A DNA stretch of 64,000 bases from Otatea glauca. Lineage: Eukaryota; Streptophyta; Magnoliopsida; Poales; Poaceae. Below the pieces are notes generated by a model. The model searched no databases and had not been told where the DNA came from. It saw nothing but the letters and a program-made list of their open reading frames with translations. The position numbers and the translations under genes were made by a program. This document shows positions 46,091-56,183 of the stretch, one piece after another (the stretch's first letter is position 1; each line of letters opens with the position of its first letter). The stretch spans positions 64,023,078-64,087,077 of the forward strand of contig CM070711.1 of the NCBI GenBank assembly GCA_036346275.1, in the 5' to 3' direction.

Positions 46091-47446
46091 CATATGGACT
46101 AGTAGAAGCTTTCAGGATCTGTAAACCTACCCTCCTCCGAGATAACTTCCATCCAATACCACTAGCATAAGTGGTCTCGTAACTTGTTAAGTGCAGAGTT
46201 GTCTAAGCTCTTCTGGGGGATATTGATACGCTGCAAAATAGAAACGAGTGCTTAGTTTAAGTTTTGAAATTTCTATATGATAGGCTAAAGTCTCATATTA
46301 AGATCAACAACTGCACAACTTGTTAAATAAACGAAGCATAGTGTTATCAATTTTACCTAATTTGGTTTCTACAAGACACATAACAGGCATTGCTATACAA
46401 TATAGTGCAGATATTCTTTTCCATTGTAATTATGCATTAACATAAAAAGTTGCTCATATATCAGCTCATCTAGTTCAGGGAGTTCTAATATCTAGTCGAC
46501 ACTGGATATACAGTCCGACATTTGAAACACAAACTGTAAAATTGAAAAACAGAAGCAACCCTCGAACGGGACATGTGAAGTAAAATTTGTCTTAAAGAAA
46601 AGTAGAGCAAATATTATTCACATAGAAGATAATAAGTTTTTCATGCTGAAAAGTAGAGCAGATGAACTCAAATAATGTTACATGCACCATCTTAGTACAT
46701 AGGTTGTTGCAAATACAACCAGCCTGATAGCAAGCATAGAAAGCAGAAAGTGGCTTAATTGCATAACAAGAAAAACTGAATCAGCAGATTAATTTTTTTT
46801 TATCGGCTCCTATATATGTTAATAATCACATTTGGTGTGGTTGCAATTGCATATGGTGTGTATGTTGTGTTGTAGTGAGTTTGTCTTGTCAGTGTCATTT
46901 TTGAATTTAAACTAGGGGAATATCTACTTTTATGGTGATAGTGTGCTAATCTGCACCCATTTTAGACAAGCACAGCTTTGCATCAAATTAGCATATACAG
47001 TCACATATGCAGTGGTGGCCTGTAGCCTTGTAGGATTGATGAGGGAAAAAACCTCTTGATAGGATAACATATTCAAGACTTGAAATGCACATTATTATAA
47101 CACCGAGATATAGCAAACTGGATTAATTTGCTGGACTAGGCACGTCAAGTCTTATAGTTATACATATTCAAAGTTTGGTAACAACGGAATTTATGTGGTG
47201 CTCTTGCATCCTTCCAGGAAACTAAGTATGTTCATATCACAACAGGGAAAAATGTTGTTCTCCTAATCAACAGGTAACTATATTGTTATGAACATTTCCT
47301 GTCACTGTATGAGTTGAGTAATATTTGCTCTATCAGTTAAGTGATAGAGTACTACTCAATGTGATGAGGATAATTATATTGGTTTACAGACCATTCAGTA
47401 TTTGCAGTTTTTACAGTGAAAAATGTCCTTGGGAAATTTATCCTAA

Positions 47447-47706
47447 GGGGCAGATGACTTGGCCTCATCCTCTCCTTCCTCCGGCTTAACACCGGCGGTC
47501 TGTTCAGGGTTCCAAACTCATAGTGGCAACTAGACACGAGGGTTGCGCTCGTTGCGAGACTTAACCCAGCACCTTACGGCACGAGCCATGCACCACCTGT
47601 GTCCACGTTCTCGAGGGCACCCCTCTCTTTCAAGAGGATTCGCGGTATGTCAAACCCTGATAAGGTTCTTCGCTTTACATCGAATTAAACCACATGCTCC
47701 ACCGCT
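47447..47706 (-). rRNA. Partial plastid 16S rRNA-derived fragment (nuclear copy)
   Basis: On the minus strand the sequence follows plant chloroplast 16S rRNA from GGTGGAGCATGTGGTTTAAT (47706) through GAAAGAGAGGGGTGCC and CGCAACGAGCGCAACCCTCG to GGAACCCTGAACAGAC and CCGGAGGAAGG. This is about 260 bp of the 3' third of the gene. Relative to the chloroplast sequence it lacks about 10 bp after GGCTCGTGCC-equivalent DNA (near 47588) and has several substitutions. It is a non-functional nuclear plastid insertion (NUPT) lying inside the CACTA-like element. Confidence 0.92.
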
Positions 47707-48129
47707 GAAACATTATTAGTGGCTTCAGTGAGAGATTATCTCTTCCCTACTGAACATACAACAAATGAACATGCACACCTATTAGGGTTTACCTGTAGCT
47801 CAGGAACGGGCGAAGACGGAGCCTGATCGAGCTAGAGGAGGACGCGGAGAGGGAGGCGGAGACCGGTCGGGGCTGGACCTCACGAGGGCGAGCCAGAGGT
47901 GGAGCGGGGGGGGACGGCGGTGTCGGGGGGCCTGAGAGGAGGGCGGCGTCGAGGGACGTGGCGGGAGGATGGCGGCATCGGGGGTGTGGGAGGACGATGG
48001 CGACGCCAGGAGGCGGGGGAAGACGGCGGTGGCGCAGAGGGTTGGTCGACAACGACGAAAACTGGTCGGGGTGAGTAGAGCTAGGTATTGACCGTAGTGA
48101 ATGAAATAGCTAGGGAGCAAAAACAATTT

Positions 48130-49345
48130 ATGGGGCTTTAATCTCTCTCGGTTTTGTCAAGAACCGACACAATAAAACTTACATTTGTGTCGGTTTCTAT
48201 ATACAACCGATACAAATAACTACACAATCAGTATCGGTTATCTACAAGAACCGACAAGATTAAGAACTACATTTTTGTCGGTTATATATGGAGAACCGAC
48301 ACAATTAATCACCACATTTGTGTCGGTTTTTAATGTAGAACCGATACAAATGACTTCCAAATCAGTACTACTTTTCAGGACAAATCAAGAATTACATCAG
48401 TATCGGTTATCTACAAGAACCGACACAATTAATCACCACATTTGTGTCGGTTTTGTATGGTGAACTGACACAATTAATCACCACATTTATGTCAGTTTTT
48501 ATGAAGAACCGATACAAATAACTTCCAAATCAGTACTGCTTTTCAAGACAAATCAAGAATTACATCAGTATCGGTTTTCTGAGAAAACAGACACAAATAA
48601 AAATGACATCAGTATCGGTTTTCAGAAACAACCGACACAACTGACCTAGACATCAGTATCGGTTTTGAATCGGAACCGACACAAACAAAGAGCATATCAA
48701 TATCTCTTTTTGGCCGGAACCAACACAAATGAAGAGCAAATAGAGGAGGGTTTTAGGATACATCAATATCGGTTTTAACCATAAACTGACACAAACGAAT
48801 AACATCAATATCGGTTTTAACCATAAACTGACACCCTTGAGGATTTCAATTTTTCTTATCCAATTATTGCTTCCAACCACAGAATATGAGCTATTTTTTC
48901 GGGTGGCGGCGGAGAAATGTCCTATGGAATAACAACAGAGGGGAGTTCAGCATAAGGGATATAAATAACCTAGCGAGACACATCAAAATCGGTTCTCACT
49001 TAAGAAGCGATTGTGATGTACTATCGATTCTCACTTGAAAAGCGATAGTGATGTGATCATGCACATCACTATCACTTCTCACATAAGAACCGATTGTGAT
49101 GTGCATGATTATCACTATCGCTTCTCAAAAAAGAAGCGATAGTGATGTGCATCGGTTCTTCTTTTATCACATAAGAATCGATTGTGATGTGCCTAGTGCT
49201 ACATCACAATCACTTCTAACCTGAAAACCAATAGTGATTATTATTAACACCCCTCCTAAGTCATCTATCACAATCGTTTTTTTTCTTCTAAAAACTTAAG
49301 AATCGATTCAGATGAAACGATAATGATGTATCATTCTATAACAGT
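48130..49345. repeat. Right subterminal repeat cluster of the CACTA-like element
   Basis: From 48130 to 48860 the words tgtgtcggtttt and aaccgacacaa alternate more than ten times at spacings of about 50-60 bp. From 48970 to 49345 a second class (aagcgatagtgatgtgc and gcacatcactatcgcttct) alternates. Each pair can fold into a hairpin, as CACTA subterminal motifs do. Confidence 0.75.
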
Positions 49346-49784
49346 GGTACGTTCTAAGGTGCTCCCATAGTCCCATGCAAAACCGTACGAGCAGAAACTT
49401 ACGCACGATTTGCACGGAAGAGCGAAAGGCTGCAGGGCTCTAGTGGGGAGTGATGCTTTTCTACTCCCACAGTCCCACTTCACGGTTAAATTACCGAGTT
49501 CGCTTGTCCCCGAGTCATTGTCGCATGTGTGTGCAACTTGCCTAGCCCACTGGCTGAGCTAGCACTCACTGATCGGTGTTGTGTGCAATACCAATACAAA
49601 AGATACCACAAACGCATGGGTACTGGGTAATCCAGATTTGGGGACGGGGCCAAAAGAAAAACTCTCCACGAGCATATCATGGCAGGCCACGTGTACCTGA
49701 CATCATATGACTGGCTCCCATTCATATCGAACTCAGCCTTTTGTAACGTACCATCTGAAGATAACATAATCTAACTCGAGTACA

Positions 49785-50400
49785 TGTCACCGAAGAGAGG
49801 GACTAAATAAGAGGTCAGAAAAATGATCGCTTCATCGGGAGAAGAACCAAGTCATTATAGCCACTCTGGTTACCTAATTATTTGAAATAATATATTTTCA
49901 AAATAATTTTACAAAAATAATATGCCAAAAAAAATACAAAAAATACTTCTGTCGTCATTTTATTTGGTCATAGAAGTCTCAGACTTGTCAACCAAATGAA
50001 TCAGCGACGAAATCACCGAAGAGAGGGACAAATTAAACTGGATGCATAGATCAGGAGAAGAGCCAAGTCACGAGAGCCACCTTGGTTAGTTGATTTTTTT
50101 TAAGTAATATATTTTAAAAATATTTTTACAGAAATAATATGGTAAAAAATTACAAAAATATACTTATATCGTTATTTCATTTAGCGACAGAAGTCTCAGT
50201 CTTGTCAATCAAATGAATCATAAAAAAAAATATCTGTCGGCCAATTCAATCCTCGACAAAATAAACATCTGTCGACAATTGAATTAGCGAATGAAGTGGT
50301 GACAGAGATATATTTTTTATAATTTTTTTAGCATATTATTTTTGTAAAATTATTTTTAAAATATATTATTCTAAAAAATTCCCTAGTTAGTTGGTAGCAT
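49785..50400. repeat. Duplicated unit of about 225 bp plus an inverted partial copy
   Basis: Unit 1 (about 49788-50012) and unit 2 (about 50013-50225) share accgaagagaggga, agaagagccaagtca, aataatatattttaaaa and agaagtctcag.cttgtcaa. An inverted partial copy ending ccctagttagttggtag is seen at 50300-50395. Together they could form a hairpin. No target duplication was found. Confidence 0.65.
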
Positions 50401-50639
50401 CGTGTCGGCGTCTCCACCACAAGTACCATCGTAGAAGCAAATGTCAAATACCGGCCGTGTACTGGGCAGATACGCGACAGTGATGCTTCGATCAGCTGCC
50501 GTATAGGTGTCAAATTTACAGTTCTACCGAACGTAACAAAAAGAAAAGGAGTCAGAGATGATCCATTCGCTTTTCTTGCCAATCCCTTTCTAATAAATTT
50601 GTAAAAATAATCTTCTTCCTGACAACGAAAAGTACAATA

Positions 50640-51382
50640 GGTCACTTGTCAAACTCTCAGTAGTTTTTTTGAGCCCGCAGCAGTATTACCAGGCCCACCT
50701 TGGTGCCATATTCCCCTAGCTCAGAAAGAGCTCATGCTCCTATTAAGTTTCTTATGCTCGGCAACTGTATGTAAAGCTACAGAGCCTCACGATACTTTTC
50801 ACACGGTTAATGAGAAACCATTTTTGCAAAATTACTTAGATGAGCCAGATTTTTTTTAAAAAAAAGTTTTTTGAGGGTTGGAAAAGCTAAGGATCATATC
50901 ACGCGTTTCCGGCGCAATGGCTCCATTGGACGCACCGGCCGGCCACACACAGGTCGCGATCCTGTGAGCGGCAGAGTCGGATAAAAAGTAGAAAAAATCA
51001 ACGGATTGCGCGCGTCTGCGAGATGAAAGACGCCACATGTCACATGTGCTTCCCTAATCCGCGCTCGAAAATATGCGCGAGCAGCGACGAACTCCTCCCC
51101 ACTTACCACTCACCACGCGTCATTGGAGTTTGATCTCAGTTGATATGATGGGTGTTGTCTTTTCCTTAAAATAATATGATTAGTGTTGTACAATTGTAGT
51201 GTTACGTAGTACCTGCGTTGTACAGAATACAAATGAGCAAGTTTGCAGGTTACAGCTCCAGTGAAAAAAACAGCGCATATTGCGTCATGCTGCTGGACGC
51301 AAAACATGAAAGCTCTCTCTCTCTCTCTCTCTCTGCTCGTTAAGTAGGTCTTCGTCACCATCACTGATGGGGCAATGAGGGC
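50640..51382. other. Gene-free stretch left of the MULE
   Basis: Only short ORFs without domains are present. A CT microsatellite of about 11 units lies at 51312-51334. Confidence 0.5.
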
Positions 51383-51391
51383 TAAAAAAAC
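51383..51391. repeat. 9-bp target-site duplication of the MULE, left
   Basis: TAAAAAAAC is repeated exactly at 63607-63615. A 9-bp duplication is diagnostic of Mutator-superfamily insertion. Confidence 0.95.
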
Positions 51392-51668
51392 GAAAAATTT
51401 GCTGTATTGGTTTCCTGTTTGTCCGTATTTTCAAAAATAGCCGTTGAAGCGAAAAAATTGTAGAAATGCCCCCCTAGCCCACCCGTGCCGCAACCTGGAC
51501 GCGCGACATAATTTTCTTTCAGTTTTTTTCCCGTCCGGGCCCACCCTGCCGCTTCTCCTGGGCGCTGCTCGCGCGTGGGCGGTGGGCCCGCCGTCGCTTC
51601 GCCAGAGGCGGCTCCCTCTGCCCGCCTGCGGACCGTGCGGTGGGGCCCTCCGTGCCGCTCGCCCGGGG
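51392..51668. repeat. Left terminal inverted repeat of the MULE
   Basis: It matches the inverted right end word for word through TATTTTCAAAAATA, CTGGACGCGCGACATAATTT, CGGGCCCACCCT and GTGCCGCTCGCCCGGGG. The outer 120 bp are AT-rich and the inner part strongly GC-rich. Confidence 0.93.
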
Positions 51669-52584
51669 TGCGACTCCCTCTGGCAGCCCGACTTTTTCCA
51701 CGCGCGTGCAGAACTCTTTTCCATGCGCCTCAGCGAGAGGCTCCCTGCTCGGCCCCCTCAGCCACGAGTCGAACTGCGAGAGAAGGCCCCGGAGAATATG
51801 GTCTTTACATCACTTCCAGCCATCCCCTCCATGTGCCGAAAGCATTGACCAGCGTCCGCATTTGTTGCAGCAACTAGCGCATGGTTTCAGTTCTCCTGCT
51901 ATTTAAGTGGAGCGCTGCGATGGTTTGCATGAACCAGTCGGCGAGAGTAAGGAACCAGTGGTAGAGCGAGGGAGTTCCTCCAACCGCGAGTGCCAGGAGG
52001 AGAGGCGGGGGAAAGAAGGGTCAGGAAAAAACAGGCAGAAACGAGAATATGAATTTTACTGGCATTTAGTCGTTCTCTATAATATACTGCCATTTATGTT
52101 TAGAGTAATATTGTTACGTAGTATTTGATTCTGGTATTTTACTTTGCAGGTATTGTGTACGGAGATTATCTTGTACGCTGTTTGGGCTTTACTGATCTTG
52201 AGCACACCTTCGGGAAGGTTAGTATGAATTCTTCAAAATTTTAGTATTATAATAATATTAGAATATTGGCATAGTTAGTACGAAATTAGTGTAAGTAATA
52301 GTGCTTGAGACCTCAGTATCACTACAACGAGCAGTAGATGAAATGAGAATTTTTGTACTGTATTAGGTCCCTGCGCATTCCTGTTTTTAAAAAGTTGAAA
52401 TAGCGTCTGTGTTGACAAAAATTGCGTAAATAATATGACATGTTATGACAGTAGTAGATTAATTTGTAGTACGTGAAATGGGACAAGTTGGTGTGATGTT
52501 AGTGCAATTAGCAGTGTGTGAAATGACTATGTTGATGTAATGTAATGAGTAGTTAATGGAGATTAGACGATTTTATTCTTATTA

Positions 52585-53081
52585 CGGCGGCGAGATAATT
52601 ATTTTCTTGCGATTAGCGCGAGAACCGACAAACTTTAAGCGGCCGTTATGCGGTGGAATCCGGGGGCGGGGCGCGGGGTATTTTGATTCAATTTGGCGAT
52701 GCGGATCCATTGGACATAATTTTAATTTTTTACGGAAAAAGCAGCGGACCCGACCATTTTTTTTTCATCACGAAAAAAGCGTGCACAGTTTCGGCGGTTG
52801 AACATTTCGATTAGTGATTTCAAATTTTCCACAAAAATTTGAATCTCTCATTTGAATCGGCGTTCGAAACACGAAATCGTGCACGCTTTTTCCCAGATGA
52901 AAAAACAATGGTCAGGTCCGCTGCTTTTTCCGTAAAAATAAAATTATGTCCACGGATCCGCATCGCTTAAATTGAATCAAAAATACCCCGCTCCCCATCC
53001 CCGGATTCCACCGCATAACGCCGCTTTTTAAAGTTTGTTTGCTTCTGCGCTTAATCGCGCAAGAAATAATTATCTCCGCCG
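52585..53081. mobile_element. 497-bp hairpin (foldback) element inside the MULE
   Basis: The left arm (52585-52810) and right arm (about 52860-53081) are inverted copies sharing GAGATAATTATT, GTTATGCGGTGGAATCCG, ATGCGGATCC and TACGGAAAAAGCAGCGGACC. The loop is only about 50 bp. Transcribed, this would give a long near-perfect hairpin. It lies between the left end and the transposase, so it may be a later MITE or part of the MULE. Confidence 0.85.
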
Positions 53082-53730
53082 AACTAGAACAAGAAATTAA
53101 ATGTGATGATACCCGCGTAAATAATGGTGTGTGTTTATTGTGATTTTATTGGAATTAGTAATACATGGCATACCGGCATTTGTACATGTGAGGTCAAAAT
53201 ATTATATTTAGCGAAAAAACTAGTATTACGAATATGGTTATATTAGTGTAGTACCAAAGAGGATATGAAATTTTTAGTCTGCGTACAATAGTAGTAATAG
53301 TGCACAATGTATGCATAAGCGTAACAATTACGCTAACGATATGGCGTGAAATCAATGATGGCGATTTTCCATCGTACTTGTTTTTCTGAGTTGACGAACT
53401 ATCGTTTGGATAGGATATAATGGGCGTGAGCCATTTGTTATAGTAGGTACTAAATGGCGATATGCATGATTTGTTCGTGTTTTATGGCGGCGGCGTTGTT
53501 CGAGATGGTCCATGTGGGATGGACCTTTCGAGCTATGACGGAAGGTGATCCGGCCGAATGCGATGGAGATGGACTGGCGAGCTCCGTGGAGTGCGTCGAG
53601 CGCATTCGACGAGGAGACCTGCCGAAAGAAGCTTGTAATCGAAGCTCTACATGCCAGAGCTGTGGCTGGTTCGACGGACTATTTGTGGGCGCTCAACAAG
53701 ATCGCGGGCAGCTCACAGTGAGGGCAATAT

Positions 53731-55935
53731 ATGCAAATTGTGATGAACCCTCAGGCGCAGATACACCGTCGCCCGATGGTTTATGTGCACTTTGTGGATA
53801 GAGGAGAAACCTCTAGTCCTCGTGGTAGCGTCCGAGGGGACATTACTGCCAATGAATTTCACCCAAACGAAGACATCGGGCAGTGGTGGTCCGCCCGCAT
53901 TGACTGCCACGAGCAACTAGAAGACTTGGAGGACGTGGAAACATCCGACGATGATGATGACATCCACACAGATAGCAGTGAAGATGACGATGCAGCTCCC
54001 ATCGGTGGCATTGTGTCCACTGATGTGGATTATGTGTCTTCACGCCTCGATTATTTGGCAATGTCTTCCCTCGTGTTGCCGGACGAAGACAGCCATGGTT
54101 GGGCCTTCGACCAGCATACTCTGCTCGTAGGGCAACGATTCCCTACGAAGAGTGCCGCCCAGCAAGCAATTGCAAGATATACGGTTAACATCAGCCGCAC
54201 GTACCGGGTGTATAGGTCAAACCCGGATACGTACATTGTAAAGTGCCTGGATCCTAAGTGTCCCGGCAAGATCCGTCTTGCGAGGCGAAGGCCGTAAGTT
54301 CGGGCTTCAGAATAACCGTCCTGACGGATCACAGTTGTGTGCTTGCTGAGCCATTACACAAGCACAGAAATGTGATGTCCTCGTATGTGGCCAGCCTGAT
54401 TTCTCACTTGGTCACGGCGGACGTCACCGTTTCCCCGAAGCTCCTGAAGGCTGACGTGGTTAACATGGTGGGATATCCCGTTAGCTACGGCAAGGTGTGG
54501 CGGCGAAGAAGAAAGTAATAGAGATGATGTACGGCTCGTACGAAGAGGTGTACAACCTTGTCCCACGGATGCTTCACCAGATTGCCGGAGCCAATCAGGG
54601 GACCTACATCAACAAGATGGAGAGACCACACCCCACGAAGGGTTCGAATCTGTTTCATCTGGGACCGTGTGTTCGGGCATTCGGACCACCATTCGGGGTT
54701 TAAATCTCGCCGACCTGTTCTTACCATGGGCGGTACTTTCCTATCGGCAAGTACAAGGGCACCATACTTATGGCGGTCGCCGCCGCGCCAACGACCAGCT
54801 ACTCCGGTGGCCTATGCGATTGTGGAAAGCGAGAACACGACTAGGCTGGTTGTGGTTTCTTGCCAATGTTAGCGATCGATTGTCGGGACCGCCCGACGTG
54901 TGCCTCATCACGAGATAGGCATCTTTGGGCTATTGTCGACCATCGGCACCATGCAAGGAGGTACACGACCACCGTACCAATGGAATGATGTCATCAATCG
55001 ATGGTGCATGAGGCATCTCGCGGCGAACTTGCACAGTCATTCGCGGCAAGGAAGTCATGAAGACATTCAAGAGGCTATGCATGCAAAACCAAAGGTGGAA
55101 GTTCGAGGCAATTTGGAGAGTTTTGGGCGAGGAGACCTCGAAGCATACGACGAGCAAGCGAGGCCCGGATCAACAACTTCTCCCGGTGGGTGCAATTCCA
55201 TGTTCGAGTGCCGAGAAGTGGTCCCCGCTCCATGACACCGACGGCGCAAGGTACGGAATAATGACAACAAACATGTCAGAGGTTTACAACGGTGTTCTGA
55301 AGGGTGTCCGGTCCCTCCCAATCAGTGTCATCGTGGAGGAGACCTGGAACAGAACCGTTGGATACTTTGTGAATAGAGGAATCAATGCTAAGAGGCACCT
55401 GGATGAGGGGAAGCAGTTCTCGGAACGTATGCACGCCTACATGGAGAAGAAGATTGAGAAGGGCCGGTCGCACATTGCGCACACCATGGATGGAGTTAGG
55501 CGAAAATTTGAAGTTCGTCTGCGGGAGAAATTCGTGGATGGCCACTGCAGGGGCTATCGTAAACAAGTGTGCACAATACGCGATGTAGCGACTTGCACGT
55601 GCAACAAGCCAAAACTGCTGCACAAACCGTGCTCCCATGTATATGCGTCGCGCGTTCTCCGTCGATCATCCGCGCCTACATATCGAGTACTTTAGCACCG
55701 CCATTTGTTCGGGACATGGAGTTGAGTTCAACTCCTACTGGATTTGGACATGCATTACGGAGCTGTGGCGTGCCAAGTGACTTGGTGCGAAATGATAGTT
55801 TGAAGAGGAGTGGTCATGGCGTGGCGATCCACGATTTAATCCGTAACGACATGGGCGCTAGTCGTAGCAGAGACGCACCTCTCGCACGGAGGTGCGGTTG
55901 TGCGAGGCGGCCAGTCATCTGATGAGGAACCGCCT
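53731..55935 (+). pseudogene. MULE (MuDR-type) transposase, decayed
   Basis: Pieces in order: an acidic N-terminal region (MVYVHFVDRG, ETSDDDDDIHTDSSEDDDA), the MuDR zinc/DBD segment (WAFDQHTLLVGQRFPTKSA then VKCLDPKCPGKIR), ITVLTDHSCVLAEPLHKHRN and ADVVNMVGYPVSYGKVW. Next come the DDE core (GFKSRRPVLTMGGTFL and, frame-shifted, GKYKGTILMAV) and PPYQWNDVINRWCMRHLAAN. The C-terminal part (55057-55695) contains NMSEVYNGVLKGVRSLPI and a SWIM zinc finger (CTCNKPKLLHKPCSHVYA). At the first catalytic position the family has Asp (IDGTHL-like); here it reads MGGTFL, so the Asp is lost. At least five frameshifts separate the pieces. In the family this enzyme binds the terminal repeats and cuts and joins DNA. 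Confidence 0.88.
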
Positions 55936-56183
55936 AATAAGGCTGGTTCGTCGAGTTGTCCGTAGTAACATGTGACAATGTATTACGACTTGTGATTGCA
56001 GTACTAGCATGTCATTTTATTCTTGGTTCACCAATGTAATACGACGTGCAAGCTAATGCCATGTGCCTTAAGGTTATGTACTGTGATGATATGTGGTTTG
56101 TTGATTTTCATGTTATAACGTTTACTGCTCTATGTCACTACTCGTACATCAAACTCATGTCATTTATTGTCTCACTGCAGGTT

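Larger units (their letters stand above)
45621..49346. mobile_element. CACTA-like (En/Spm) non-autonomous element, 3.7 kb
   Basis: It begins CACTACTACTACTG and ends, inverted, CACTGTTATAGAATG. It is flanked by GTA on both sides (45618-45620 and 49347-49349), the 3-bp duplication of CACTA elements. Both ends hold clusters of short inverted words, as expected of subterminal transposase-binding repeats. No transposase was found. A GC-rich first-exon-like segment lies on the minus strand at 47789-48126. The terminal repeats match only partly, so the exact ends rest largely on the GTA pair and the subterminal repeats. Confidence 0.68.

Noticed and set aside
47447..47706. Functional rRNA gene
   Set aside because: Only about 260 bp of 16S is present, with a 10-bp deletion, inside a transposon.
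48130..49345. CRISPR-like array from regular short repeats
   Set aside because: The repeats are variable, occur in both orientations and pair into hairpins at the end of a DNA transposon in a plant nuclear genome.
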